Assembly (NCBI GenBank): GCA_036675815.1
Contig: JAKFEE010000008.1
Location: 10,659 to 74,658 of the forward strand
Direction of reading: 5' to 3'
From: JAKFEE01 sp036675815
GTDB taxonomy: Bacteria > Pseudomonadota > Alphaproteobacteria > Rhodospirillales > Magnetospirillaceae
Length of the DNA: 64,000 nucleotides
Shown here: piece after piece, positions 47,338 to 56,034 of the stretch
How positions within the stretch are numbered: the stretch's first letter is position 1
How the letters are laid out: the number at the start of each line of letters is the position of its first letter
Made by a program: the position numbers and the translations under genes
Notes under the pieces: model-generated
Seen by the model: the letters and a program-made list of their open reading frames with translations, nothing else
Told to the model about the DNA's origin: nothing
Databases searched by the model: none

Positions 47338-47961
47338 TCATAGGGCGTCGGCGTGCCGTGACAGATATTGGGCGACGCCGTCGGGCGACGCCGTCATGCC
47401 GCTTTGCCCCTTCTGCCAACCGGCCGGGCAGACCTCGCCGTGCTCCTCGTGGAACTGCAGGGCATCGACCATGCGCAACGCCTCGTCGACGTTACGGCCG
47501 AGCGGCAGGTCATTGACCACCTGGTGGCGGACGATGCCGGCGCGATCGATGAGGAAGGTGCCGCGCAAGGCCACCGCGTCGCCGACGAGCACACCATAGC
47601 TGCGCGCGATCGACTTGGTGAGGTCGGCCACCATGGGGAACTGCACGTTGCCGAGGCCGCCCTTCGCAACCGGCGTGTTTTTCCAGGCGAGGTGCGAGAA
47701 ATGCGAATCGACGGACACGGCCACCACCTTGGTGTTGCGATCGGCAAAGGCGGCCATGCGATGGTCATGCGCCAGGATCTCGGAGGGGCAGACGAAGGTG
47801 AAATCCAGCGGATAGAAGAAGACGATGCCGTACGACCCGCTCAGGTATGAGTGCAAGTTGAAGGTCTCGTTGATCTCGTTGTCCCCCATGATCGCCTTGG
47901 CGGTGAAATCGGGGGTGGGGCGACCGACAAGCACACTGGGGTACAAAGCGACGTCGCTCAT
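47338..47961 (-). CDS. Typical 2-Cys peroxiredoxin
   Basis: A 207-residue peroxidase of the AhpC/Prx1 group. The peroxidatic Cys58 is in YPLDFTFVCPSE and the resolving Cys178 is in EVCPAGW. The sequence VSVDSHFSHLAW and GLGNVQFPMVAD are family motifs. It is reduced through thioredoxin in this group; the thioredoxin reductase gene immediately follows. AGGAG lies ahead of its ATG. Confidence 0.94.
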   Translation of the reverse strand: MSDVALYPSVLVGRPTPDFTAKAIMGDNEINETFNLHSYLSGSYGIVFFYPLDFTFVCPSEILAHDHRMAAFADRNTKVVAVSVDSHFSHLAWKNTPVAKGGLGNVQFPMVADLTKSIARSYGVLVGDAVALRGTFLIDRAGIVRHQVVNDLPLGRNVDEALRMVDALQFHEEHGEVCPAGWQKGQSGMTASPDGVAQYLSRHADAL

Positions 47962-48078
47962 TGATGCATTCTCCTTCGGGGCGTGGTTTAGCCCAGAGAA
48001 TAGCCCGACAGGCGAGCCGCGACAAGCCGGAATTGTTCCAATTTAACCCACAGGTCACTACCATGGCTGGATATTCTA

Positions 48079-49092
48079 TCAGCCCCAGGCCAACTCGTTC
48101 AGCTTGTTCTCGATCAGGCGGCGGGCCTCAATGGTCCACGGCACGCCGAGGCGCGGATTGGCGGAGACCGAGGACGCCAGCCATTGCTCGGCGCCTCCCC
48201 GGAAGCTCACCGCACCGAAGTCGTCGGGATGCCGGCGCAGAAAGCGGCACAAGCCCATCAGGCGTTCTTTGGTCACGTGATTGGGCACGAGGGTGCGGTA
48301 GTCCAGGCCGCGCTTCTTGACGAAGTCGAAGGGATGTACGAGGACGACCACCGGCGAGACCTGTTGGCGCCGCGCCTGCCACAGCAGCGCCTCGATCTCG
48401 CGGGTCGAACTCGCCATGATCGTCAGGCAACGCGCCCGCGTCGCACCGCGCAGGCGCGTCGCATAGCTCAGTACCGGCACTTCGAGCACGCGGCCGATGC
48501 GATGGCGGCCGCCCGCCAGGTGCAGGAAGGGCTCGGTCGGGCTGTAGATGCCGACGCCGATATTCGACGACAGCGGCAGCCCGAAATCCCCAATCACGTC
48601 ATAGACTTGCCCGTCGACGCGCAGGCCTCCGGTGCGCAAGGCGATGGGGCGCGGCACCCCCCAGGCGGCAAAGGTGGCCAGTCCGTCGCGGATGAAGCCG
48701 GCAACTTCATCGCGGTCGCGCCCGGGAAAGTCATCGTTGGGCGGCGCCACCGCCAAGCGCTGCTGCCAGTCCGGCTGCTTGAAGTAGGACCAGCACGGAT
48801 GGAGATGAAGTTGCACGTCATGCCCGGCCTCATGTATCCGCCGTGCGATGCCACCCATAGGCTCGAGCCCGAAATAGGCGGTGTTCAGCGCCTCGACGAA
48901 AAACGTGGCCTGCAACGCGTTGTCGCCGAGCACATCGAGAATGAAACCGAGGCCATGTTCCTGGCCGGCTATTCGACATTCGGCTGCCTGTATGCTGACC
49001 GGGCGATTGCGGATAGGGTCGCGGAAGGCGCCGCCGATACTGAATTCCACATCCACAGTGATGCAAACATCGGTCGGAGATCTGTTCGTCAT
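48079..49092 (-). CDS. Polysaccharide deacetylase-like protein
   Basis: A 337-residue protein of the NodB-homology type. CITVDVEFSIGG near the start has the metal Asp, ATFFVEALNT follows, and GHDVQLHLHPCW supplies the His-x3-His-like site. There is no obvious signal peptide, so it may act in the cytoplasm or on exported precursors. An in-frame ATG at 49176 is open, but the ATG at 49092 fits the family. It is divergent from ku with a 255-bp gap in which no gene was seen. Confidence 0.8.
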   Translation of the reverse strand: MTNRSPTDVCITVDVEFSIGGAFRDPIRNRPVSIQAAECRIAGQEHGLGFILDVLGDNALQATFFVEALNTAYFGLEPMGGIARRIHEAGHDVQLHLHPCWSYFKQPDWQQRLAVAPPNDDFPGRDRDEVAGFIRDGLATFAAWGVPRPIALRTGGLRVDGQVYDVIGDFGLPLSSNIGVGIYSPTEPFLHLAGGRHRIGRVLEVPVLSYATRLRGATRARCLTIMASSTREIEALLWQARRQQVSPVVVLVHPFDFVKKRGLDYRTLVPNHVTKERLMGLCRFLRRHPDDFGAVSFRGGAEQWLASSVSANPRLGVPWTIEARRLIENKLNELAWG

Positions 49093-49347
49093 TAGCCGCG
49101 TCGATCCCGCATCAATGGCCAATTGCGACGGATGACCGCGAACAGCGGCCATGCGCGCCCGTTGTTGGCCTAACACGTGACAATGCTACCTCCAAGCCCG
49201 CATCCGTTCTGCATCCTCTGCCATAGGAGGGGCCACCCGCCGGACGCGCAAAGGGTGAGAGGCCGCTCACTGCCTACCTCGACTGCCCCCGGTGTTTCCG
49301 CCCGGCCGTGGTCACACATGAAACCCATCGACAGCACGAAAGGTGCC

Positions 49348-50217
49348 ATGGCTCTCCGCGCGTCCTGGACCGGACACCTCAAGATCTCGCTGGTCACGAT
49401 CCCGGTGCGGCTCTACAACGCCGTCTCCTCGACCAGCCGCGTATCCTTTCACCAGTTGCACAAGGATTGCGGCGAGCGCATCCGCTATGAGTTGACCTGC
49501 CCGATCCACGGCCACGTCGAACGTGACGAGGTGGTGAAGGGCTACGAATACGAGAAGAACCGCCACGTCGTCATGGACGAGGAGGACCTGGAGAAGGTGT
49601 GGCTGGAGACGAGCAAGGTGATCGAGTTGGCCCATTTCTCGCCCGTGGCCGACATTCCGCCAACCTATTTCGATGCTGCCTACTACCTTGCCCCCGACGG
49701 CCGTATCGCCGCCGATGCCTTCGCCACCTTCCGCGAGGCGATGCAGCGGTCCGGCCGCGCCGGCATCGGCCGCGTGGTGCTGGCGGGGAAGGAGAAGATC
49801 ATCGCCTTGCGCGCCTATGACCGCGGACTGCTGATGAATACGCTGAACTATCCGCATGAGGTGCGTAAGCCCACGGCCTATTTCGAAGACGTGCCCGTTC
49901 AGGTCAGCGAGGGCGATCAACTCGCCCTCGGCGACATGCTGATCGAGCGCATGTCCAAGCCGTTCGAACCGGAAGCCTTCACCGACCGCTTTCAAGAGCA
50001 GGTTTTGGAGATCGTGCGCGCCAAGGTCGCCGGCCGCGAGCCGGCACTGATGGAACAACGGCCCACCGCGGACATCGTCGACCTCATGGAGGCGCTGAAG
50101 CGCAGCCTCGATCAGGAAGGCGGCGCGCCGGCCGCAGCGCCCAAGAAAACCGCCGCCAAGAAGCCGCCGGCACCCAGCCGGGCGGCGGGACGCGAGCGCA
50201 AGAAGAAGTCCGGTTAG
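49348..50217 (+). CDS. ku: Non-homologous end-joining protein Ku
   Basis: A 289-residue bacterial Ku that binds DNA ends. The core starts MALRASWTGHLKISLVTIPVRLYNAVSS and includes the family segment CGERIRYELTCPIHG, KGYEYEKNRHVVMDEEDLE, and AALRP-like motif LAGKEKIIALRAYD. The C-terminal 40 residues are Lys/Pro/Ala-rich, typical for DNA binding. An ATG at 49318 is possible; the ATG at 49348 follows AAAGG and matches the family. No ligase D gene is adjacent. Confidence 0.92.
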   Translation: MALRASWTGHLKISLVTIPVRLYNAVSSTSRVSFHQLHKDCGERIRYELTCPIHGHVERDEVVKGYEYEKNRHVVMDEEDLEKVWLETSKVIELAHFSPVADIPPTYFDAAYYLAPDGRIAADAFATFREAMQRSGRAGIGRVVLAGKEKIIALRAYDRGLLMNTLNYPHEVRKPTAYFEDVPVQVSEGDQLALGDMLIERMSKPFEPEAFTDRFQEQVLEIVRAKVAGREPALMEQRPTADIVDLMEALKRSLDQEGGAPAAAPKKTAAKKPPAPSRAAGRERKKKSG

Positions 50218-50279
50218 CAAATCCGTAGGATTACCGCGGCATCATCGCCCCGAACGGTGCTGATTACCTGGGGCAATCG

Positions 50280-50735
50280 ATGTACGTGGCAGCCTTTGAC
50301 GAGTGGTTCACCATGGCCGCGCGCCTCGAGGGCGAAGGCCGCCACGCGGAGGCGGTGGGCGCCTATCGCAATGCCCTCTCCTCTTGTCCCGACGACGCCG
50401 AGGCGTGGTTCAACCTGGGCAATGTCCTGCGCCGCGCCAGGCAGACGGCCGAAGCCGAGGACGCCTACCGCCAGGCCGTGGCCCATGCTCCCCGCTTCGC
50501 CGACGCATGGTTCAACCTTGCCCACATGCAAGACGATTTGGGCAAGGTCATCGACGCCATCCACAGCCTGGAGCGGGCCATCGCCATCGCCCCGGATTTC
50601 GCGGATGCGCATTTCAATCTGGCGCTGTGTCATGAGCAAGCGGGCAACTGGGCGCCGGCTAAGCGCCACTGGCTGCATTATCTCCGCCTGGAATCCACCG
50701 GCGATTGGGCCGACATCGCGCGCAGCCACCTGTAG
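50280..50735 (+). CDS. TPR-repeat protein
   Basis: A 151-residue protein made of about four tetratricopeptide repeats (for example AEAVGAYRNALSSCPDDAEAWFNLGNVL and AEAEDAYRQAVAHAPRFADAWFNLAHM). No signal peptide or other domain. Such proteins mediate protein-protein contacts; the partner is unknown. It converges with the MarR gene, ending nine bases from it. Confidence 0.85.
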   Translation: MYVAAFDEWFTMAARLEGEGRHAEAVGAYRNALSSCPDDAEAWFNLGNVLRRARQTAEAEDAYRQAVAHAPRFADAWFNLAHMQDDLGKVIDAIHSLERAIAIAPDFADAHFNLALCHEQAGNWAPAKRHWLHYLRLESTGDWADIARSHL

Positions 50736-50743
50736 AAGCCGCG

Positions 50744-51307
50744 TCAGTCGGAACTCTCGGCAGTGGCGTCGCCGGCCAACTGAATGGCCCTGGCCTTCAA
50801 CCGCGCCAGATAGTGGTCGAAGATCGCCCGTTCTTCGTCGCTGAACACCGACATCAGGTCGGCCTCGCGCTCGAGCACCAAGGGCACGATGCGCCGATAG
50901 ACGCGCTCGCCCTGCGACGTCAGGCGCACCAGGATGCGCCGGCGGTCCAGATCGTCATGCCGGCGCGACACCAGGCCGCGGGTCAACATGCTTTGGATGC
51001 CGCGACTGACCTGCACCTTGTCGAGGCTGGATTGGGCGCAGATATCGTTGGCCGGCATGGGTTGCGCGGCGGCACCCAGCACCGCCATCACCCGCCACTC
51101 GTTGCGATTGAGCCGGAAACGCTGGGCATAGAGATCGGCCAGCGCCTTGCTCACCTGCAGCTGGGTCACCGACAGGCGATGGGGGAAGAATTCGGCCAGT
51201 TCGAGGCGCGGGGTGCGCGCCGCCGTCCGGGCCGACGGGCGAGGGGCTGAGGTGGGCAAGTCGGGCACCGGGGCGTTAATGTTGGAGTCGTGCCAATGTC
51301 GACGCAT
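50744..51307 (-). CDS. MarR-family transcriptional regulator
   Basis: A 187-residue winged-helix regulator. Core features are LNRNEWRVMAVLGAAAQPMPANDICAQSSLDKVQVSRGIQSMLTRGLVSRRHDDLDRRRILVRLT (helices and the beta-wing), in residues about 72-135. The 40 N-terminal residues are low in similarity. Its 5' end overlaps the hemerythrin gene by 32 bases, so it is likely last in that transcript. MarR proteins commonly control aromatic catabolism, which fits the neighbourhood; the palindromes at 54.7-54.8 kb are candidate targets. Confidence 0.85.
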   Translation of the reverse strand: MRRHWHDSNINAPVPDLPTSAPRPSARTAARTPRLELAEFFPHRLSVTQLQVSKALADLYAQRFRLNRNEWRVMAVLGAAAQPMPANDICAQSSLDKVQVSRGIQSMLTRGLVSRRHDDLDRRRILVRLTSQGERVYRRIVPLVLEREADLMSVFSDEERAIFDHYLARLKARAIQLAGDATAESSD

Positions 51308-51680
51308 ACGCCTTGTCCGAAACCAGGATATGGCTGACCAGCCAGTTCTTGAGGAAGGCGACCACGCTGTCGTTGATCAGGAGCGACGCGGCGCCGCCCA
51401 GGCCGTAGGCGGACTGCACCGCCTTCAGCCAGTCGACGAACACCTGATGCTCGCGGCGGTGCTCGGCCAAGTCGAGATAGCCGGCCTGTTCGAGCAACAC
51501 TTCCTCGGTGCGGAAATGGTCCCGCACATAGGCGCGCAGCGCCTCGAACACCTCGGGCATGACATCGCCGTCGTGGTCCGCCGTCTGCAGTCGGTTGATC
51601 AGGTCGACCAGGCTCTTGTGCTGCCGATCGAGCTGCGGGACACCGACGCTGTAGGATGTCTTCCATTCAAGGGGGGGCAT
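51276..51680 (-). CDS. Bacteriohemerythrin
   Basis: A 134-residue oxygen-binding protein with a non-heme diiron centre. The ligand set is complete: His21, His55, Glu59, His74, His78, His117 and Asp122. It lacks a signal and fused sensor domain. The role may be oxygen sensing or delivery, apt for an operon using an O2-dependent dioxygenase. It lies just downstream of dctM. Confidence 0.9.
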   Translation of the reverse strand: MPPLEWKTSYSVGVPQLDRQHKSLVDLINRLQTADHDGDVMPEVFEALRAYVRDHFRTEEVLLEQAGYLDLAEHRREHQVFVDWLKAVQSAYGLGGAASLLINDSVVAFLKNWLVSHILVSDKAYASTLARLQH

Positions 51681-51687
51681 CGCACAC

Positions 51688-52989
51688 TCACTCGATCATG
51701 GAGGGAAGCCACAGCGACAGCGCCGGGAAGGCGATGATCAGCGCCACGCGGGTCGCGTCTGCAGCAAGGAAGGGCAAGACGCCACGGCTGATCGTCCCGA
51801 TACTCAGACCGGGGCTGGTGGCGATGATGACGAACAGATTCATCCCGACCGGCGGCGTGATCAGGCCGATCTCCACCACCGAGATGATGAGCACGCCAAA
51901 CCAGATCGGATCGAGGCCCAGCGACAACGCCAGCGGATAGACGAAGGGCAAGGTGAGCAGGATCATGGAGAGGGCATCCATGAAGCAGCCGAGGATGACG
52001 TAGAAGACGACGATCATCAGCACCATGGCCAGGGGCGGCCAGCCGAGGTCGGTGACGTAGTGCACCAGGAGCTGCGGCAGGGTCGTCGTCTCGATGAAAT
52101 AGTTGAACAGCTCGGTGCCGATCAGGATCATGAAGATCATGCCGCTGGTCGAGGCCGTCTCGCTCAAACAGGCCTTGAACACCTTGAGGTTCATCGCGCC
52201 CTTGGCCAGCGCCAGGGCGAAGGCGCCGAAGGCGCCGATGGCGGCGGCCTCGGTGGGCGAGAACCAGCCGACATAGATGCCGCCGATGACGACGACGAAC
52301 AGCAGCGCCACCTGCCAGACGCGCAGGACCGCGCGCACCCGCTCGCCCCAGCCGACATGATCTCCGGCCGGCGCCAGCCGCGGATTAAGCCGCGTCTGGA
52401 CGGCAATGGCCGCCATGTACAGCAGCGCGGCGAGCACACCGGGGATCATCGATGCGGCGAACATCTTGCCGATGGACTGTTCGGTCAGCAGGGCATAGAT
52501 CACCGCGATGACGCTGGGCGGGATGAGCACGCCCAGCGTGCCGCCGGCGGCGATGGTGGCGGACGATAGCGAGTCGTTGTAGCCGCGGCGGCGCATCTCG
52601 GGCATCGCCACGCGGCACATGGTCGCCGCCGTGGCCAGGCTCGAGCCGCAGATGGCACCGAAGGCGGCGCAGGAGCCGACCGTCGCCATGGCCAATCCGC
52701 CGCGGAGATGGCCGATGAAGGCGCCGACGGCATCGTAGAGGCCGCGCGACAGGCCGGCGTGGGCGGCGAACACGCCCATCATCACGAACAGCGGTATGAC
52801 CGACAGGCCATAGGGAAACACCGCCTGGAACGGCGACGAGCCGAGGATGAAGCCGACGCTGTCGGCCCCGTTCAGCACCAGGCCGCCGACGGCGCCGATG
52901 ACGCCCATGGCGACGGCGACCGGCACGCGCAGGCCGATGAGAACGAGCATGGCGGCGAAGGCGACGAGGCCCATGATGGGAGCGGACAT
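51688..52989 (-). CDS. dctM: TRAP transporter large permease (DctM)
   Basis: A 433-residue membrane protein with about 12 hydrophobic segments, typical of the DctM large subunit. Motifs include GICGSSLATAATMCRVAMPEM and GGTLGVLIPPSVIAVIYAL; ITPPVGMNLFVI is the paired C-terminal signature. It couples uptake to a sodium gradient. The ATG at 52989 was chosen from the family N-terminus. It lies 11 bases after dctQ. Confidence 0.93.
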   Translation of the reverse strand: MSAPIMGLVAFAAMLVLIGLRVPVAVAMGVIGAVGGLVLNGADSVGFILGSSPFQAVFPYGLSVIPLFVMMGVFAAHAGLSRGLYDAVGAFIGHLRGGLAMATVGSCAAFGAICGSSLATAATMCRVAMPEMRRRGYNDSLSSATIAAGGTLGVLIPPSVIAVIYALLTEQSIGKMFAASMIPGVLAALLYMAAIAVQTRLNPRLAPAGDHVGWGERVRAVLRVWQVALLFVVVIGGIYVGWFSPTEAAAIGAFGAFALALAKGAMNLKVFKACLSETASTSGMIFMILIGTELFNYFIETTTLPQLLVHYVTDLGWPPLAMVLMIVVFYVILGCFMDALSMILLTLPFVYPLALSLGLDPIWFGVLIISVVEIGLITPPVGMNLFVIIATSPGLSIGTISRGVLPFLAADATRVALIIAFPALSLWLPSMIE

Positions 52990-53000
52990 GGCTGTGCCTC

Positions 53001-53543
53001 CTATTCCGCCGTCATCGCGGTGGCGGCCGGCAGTTCGGCCGTCGAGGCACCGCAGAACAGGGCGGCGAAATGGCGCGCGGCCGCCAGCACGCAGACCAGG
53101 GTCGACAGCGCCGAACCTACGACGAGCGGCAGCCAATACCAAATCTTGGGGATGCCGATGGTGAGCGACATGTCGCCGTAGCTCCACTCGCGCAGGGCGG
53201 TGTCAGAGCCGTACCAGGTCACCGCGGCCATCAGGCCGGCCGACAGCAGCGCCGCCCACAGTTGCGCGACCAACTGACCGGCCGACGACAGGCGCTCGGT
53301 CAGGATCGCCACGGCGACATGGCCCTGCGTGGCAAAGGCGTAGGGGATGGCGGTGAAGGCGCAGACCATGACCGTCAGCTGCGTGATGTCGACGGTACCG
53401 GGGATCGAAAAATTGATGGTCTTTCGCAGCGCCACGTCGGCGGTGGTGATGCACACACCGGCCATGAGCACGATGACCCCGGACCAGGCGAACCAGCGGC
53501 TGAGTCGATGGGCCAGGCGAGTGATTTGGGACAGCAAGGACAT
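53001..53543 (-). CDS. dctQ: TRAP transporter small permease (DctQ)
   Basis: A 180-residue membrane protein with four predicted helices (about 18-37, 52-72, 92-115, 135-155), the DctQ pattern. LADVALRK-like and TGSVDITQ-like segments are conserved. It pairs with DctM. It lies 66 bases after dctP, so all three form one operon with the hemerythrin and MarR genes downstream. Confidence 0.9.
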   Translation of the reverse strand: MSLLSQITRLAHRLSRWFAWSGVIVLMAGVCITTADVALRKTINFSIPGTVDITQLTVMVCAFTAIPYAFATQGHVAVAILTERLSSAGQLVAQLWAALLSAGLMAAVTWYGSDTALREWSYGDMSLTIGIPKIWYWLPLVVGSALSTLVCVLAAARHFAALFCGASTAELPAATAMTAE

Positions 53544-53609
53544 GGCGGAAACCTATCGGGCGCGAACGCGGAAAGGTGGGGCCGGCCATCGGGCCGACGC
53601 CAGGCCCCA

Positions 53610-54626
53610 CTATTTCTCGTACTGCGAGACGAGGCGCTGGGCCTCGGCATAGAGGCCTTCCGGGTCCTCGACCCCCTGCTCCTTCAGGCTGGCCAGATAC
53701 TCCTTGATCACCGGCTGCAGGGCCTCACGCCACTTGGCACGCTCGGCGTCGTCCAGGGTGGTGATGGGGTTGCCCTTGGCCTTGATCGCCTCGAGTCCGG
53801 GCTGGTCCCATTTGTTCCACCAGTCGCCGAACTTGGCGACCAGGACGTCGCCGCTGATGTCGTCGATCGCCTTGCGAACGTCGGCGGGCAGGCTGTTGTA
53901 CTTGCGCTCGTTCATGACGAAGTAGAAGGAAGTCGTATAGACGCGCGCATCGAGATGGTGCCCGAGCACCTCGTGCAGCTTGAATCCGCTGATGGCATCG
54001 TAGGGGAACACGGTGCCGTCGATGGCGCCTTTTTGCAGGTTTTCATAGACCTGCGTCGGCGGCAGCCCCACCGGCGTCGCCCCCAGGTGCTTCTCCATCA
54101 TGGCAATGGCGACGCTGGGGAAACGCAGGCGCAAACCCTTCAAATCCTCCATCGTGCGGATGGGTTTGTCGCGGGTATGGATGAGGCCGGCATTGTGGGC
54201 ATGCAGGGCCAGGACCTTGAAGCCCTTGTATTCCGGCGCCAGCCATTTCGGATAGAGCGCCCACAGCGTCTTGCTTGCGGCGTCGGCGGTCTTCACCAGG
54301 AACGGCATGTCGATGATGGTGGTGCGCGGCAGGCGGCCGCGGGGGATGCCGGTCAGGCCATGGGCGATGTCGACGACGCCGGCCCGCACCTGATCGAGCT
54401 GCTTCTCGACATGGCCGAACGCCGAGCCCGCCGGGAAAATCGTCACCTTGACCTTGCCGTTGGTGCGCGCCTCGAGCTCCCGCGCCCAGGGCTCGAGGAA
54501 GTCGCGATGCGACGGGTGTGTCGACGGCAGGAAGTGGCTGAGCTTGAGTTCGATCGTTTGCGCCATGGCCGGCGTGACGACCCAGCCGGCACAGAGCGCC
54601 AGTCCGGCGGCGAGCAATCGCTTCAT
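53610..54626 (-). CDS. dctP: TRAP transporter substrate-binding protein (DctP)
   Basis: A 338-residue periplasmic binding protein with signal MKRLLAAGLALCAGWVVTPAMA. The DctP features HFLPSTHPSH, ELEARTNGKVKVTIFPAGSAFG and LKGLRLRFPS are present, and the conserved Arg in the last of these salt-bridges the carboxylate. The ATG at 54626 follows GGGAGG. The ligand is unknown, but any substrate must carry a carboxylate. The adjacent divergent operon suggests an aromatic acid. Confidence 0.92.
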   Translation of the reverse strand: MKRLLAAGLALCAGWVVTPAMAQTIELKLSHFLPSTHPSHRDFLEPWARELEARTNGKVKVTIFPAGSAFGHVEKQLDQVRAGVVDIAHGLTGIPRGRLPRTTIIDMPFLVKTADAASKTLWALYPKWLAPEYKGFKVLALHAHNAGLIHTRDKPIRTMEDLKGLRLRFPSVAIAMMEKHLGATPVGLPPTQVYENLQKGAIDGTVFPYDAISGFKLHEVLGHHLDARVYTTSFYFVMNERKYNSLPADVRKAIDDISGDVLVAKFGDWWNKWDQPGLEAIKAKGNPITTLDDAERAKWREALQPVIKEYLASLKEQGVEDPEGLYAEAQRLVSQYEK

Positions 54627-54647
54627 CGTGTCCTCCCAGACAGTTCT

Positions 54648-54668
54648 TTCTACAAGTCGTTCTACAAG
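54648..54668. promoter_or_regulatory. Nine-base direct repeat upstream of dctP
   Basis: TTCTACAAG occurs twice (54648-54656 and 54660-54668) with a three-base gap, a spacing of 12 that is about one helical turn. It lies 22 bases before the dctP start. A regulator could bind both copies. Confidence 0.4.
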
Positions 54669-54704
54669 GCGGCGCCGTGTTCCCGGCGGTCGCGCGATTG
54701 CCCA

Positions 54705-54736
54705 TTGTTGAAACGCGATAGTTACGTTTGCAACAA
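54705..54736. promoter_or_regulatory. Imperfect inverted repeat in the dctP-hmgA region
   Basis: TTGTTG-AAACG and CGTTTGCAACAA are inverted complements except for one missing base, with a nine-base centre. It fits a MarR-like operator and lies in the shared control region. Confidence 0.4.
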
Positions 54737-54760
54737 AAAACCCGCACATCCGCAACGACT

Positions 54761-54815
54761 TATACTGAAGTATAGAAGCCGACGAATTCCAATTGCGGTT
54801 GGTTTCAAGTGAAAC
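54761..54815. promoter_or_regulatory. Two short palindromes upstream of hmgA
   Basis: TATACT-GA-AGTATA (54761-54774) and GTTTCA-AG-TGAAAC (54802-54815) each have six-base arms around a two-base centre, about 40 bp apart. Both are AT-rich in a GC-rich genome. They sit 89-143 bp upstream of the hmgA start and may overlap its promoter. Confidence 0.45.
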
Positions 54816-54903
54816 TAATGTCGCTACGACCGCTGCGCATCCGCCGCGGCTAGGCCACGAACGCTGTCGCCAAAAGACGGCCCAAGATGGGAGCTCAAGG
54901 GAG

Positions 54904-56031
54904 ATGAAACACTGGATCAGCTTTCCGAAGGTCGAGGGCACTGCCACCCGCCAGGCCCACTGCGATCTTCCCGCCGGCACCTATGAGCGCGAGATCGGCC
55001 GCGAAGGCTTTTTCGGCCCGGCGACGCAGCTCCATACCAAGCATCCGCCGGTCGACTGGATCAGCTATGACGGGCCGCTGAAGCCGCGCGCCTTCGACCT
55101 CACCAAGCTCAAGGAATTCACCGGCAGCCCGTGGGGCGCCACGACGCTGCTGTCCAACGCCGTCACCGCCGTCCGCCTGTGGAAGATCGAAGGCAAGATG
55201 GACCATCTGGTGCGCAACGCCGACGGCGACGACTGCCTGTTCTTCCACGAAGGCAGCGGCGACTTGTTCTGCGATTACGGCCACCTCGCCTATCGCGACG
55301 GCGACTACATCGTGCTGCCGCGCGGCACCCAGTGGCGCCTCGAGCCGGCGTCGCCGACCACCGTGCTGATGATCGAGGCCACCAACGATTCCTACAAGCT
55401 GCCGGAAAAGGCGATCATGGGCGCCCACGCCATCTTCGACCCGGCGATGCTCGACACGCCGCAACTCGACGAGGCGTACAAGGACCAGATGCACGAGCGC
55501 GAGACCCGCGTCGTCATCAAGCGCCAGGGCCAGTTGACCACCGTCACCTTCCCCTTCAACCCGCTCGACACCATCGGCTGGCACGGCAATCTGGCGCCGG
55601 TGCGCATCAACTGGCGCGACATCCGGCCGCTGATGTCGGCGCGCTATCACGTACCGCCATCGGCCCACGCCACGTTCTTGTCGAACCGCGTCGTCATCTG
55701 CACCTTCGCCCCGCGGCCGATCGAGAGCGATCCGGGCGCGCTCAAGCTGCCCTATTTCCACTCCAACGACGACTACGAGGAATTCCTGTTCTATCACCGC
55801 GGCGAATTCTTCAGCCGCGACAACATCCATCCCGGCATGTGCACCTTCCACCCGGTCGGCTTCCCCCACGGGCCGCATCCCAAGGCGTTCAAGACGGCCG
55901 AGCAGCACAGCCGCAAGGAGACCGACGAGGTGGCGGTGATGGTCGACAGCCGTGACCTGCTCAACGTCCACGAGCTGCCGGCCGGGGTGGAGTGGGTCGA
56001 GTACATCGATAGCTGGAAGGCGAAGGGCTGA
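54904..56031 (+). CDS. hmgA: Homogentisate 1,2-dioxygenase
   Basis: A 375-residue ring-cleavage dioxygenase. By comparison with characterised HGD the iron ligands are His286 and Glu292 in FHSNDDYEEF and His322 in GFPHGPHP. The cupin core (GDYIVLPRGTQWRLE) is intact. It is about 60 residues shorter than mammalian-type HGD, so a related substrate such as a gentisate-like diol is possible. The ATG follows AAGGGAG. It is the first gene of an operon with fahA and maiA. Confidence 0.87.
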   Translation: MKHWISFPKVEGTATRQAHCDLPAGTYEREIGREGFFGPATQLHTKHPPVDWISYDGPLKPRAFDLTKLKEFTGSPWGATTLLSNAVTAVRLWKIEGKMDHLVRNADGDDCLFFHEGSGDLFCDYGHLAYRDGDYIVLPRGTQWRLEPASPTTVLMIEATNDSYKLPEKAIMGAHAIFDPAMLDTPQLDEAYKDQMHERETRVVIKRQGQLTTVTFPFNPLDTIGWHGNLAPVRINWRDIRPLMSARYHVPPSAHATFLSNRVVICTFAPRPIESDPGALKLPYFHSNDDYEEFLFYHRGEFFSRDNIHPGMCTFHPVGFPHGPHPKAFKTAEQHSRKETDEVAVMVDSRDLLNVHELPAGVEWVEYIDSWKAKG

Positions 56032-56034
56032 GCC

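Noticed and set aside
54648..54668. Possible CRISPR unit at the TTCTACAAG direct repeat
   Set aside because: Only two 9-bp copies with a 3-bp gap; no spacer array or cas gene.
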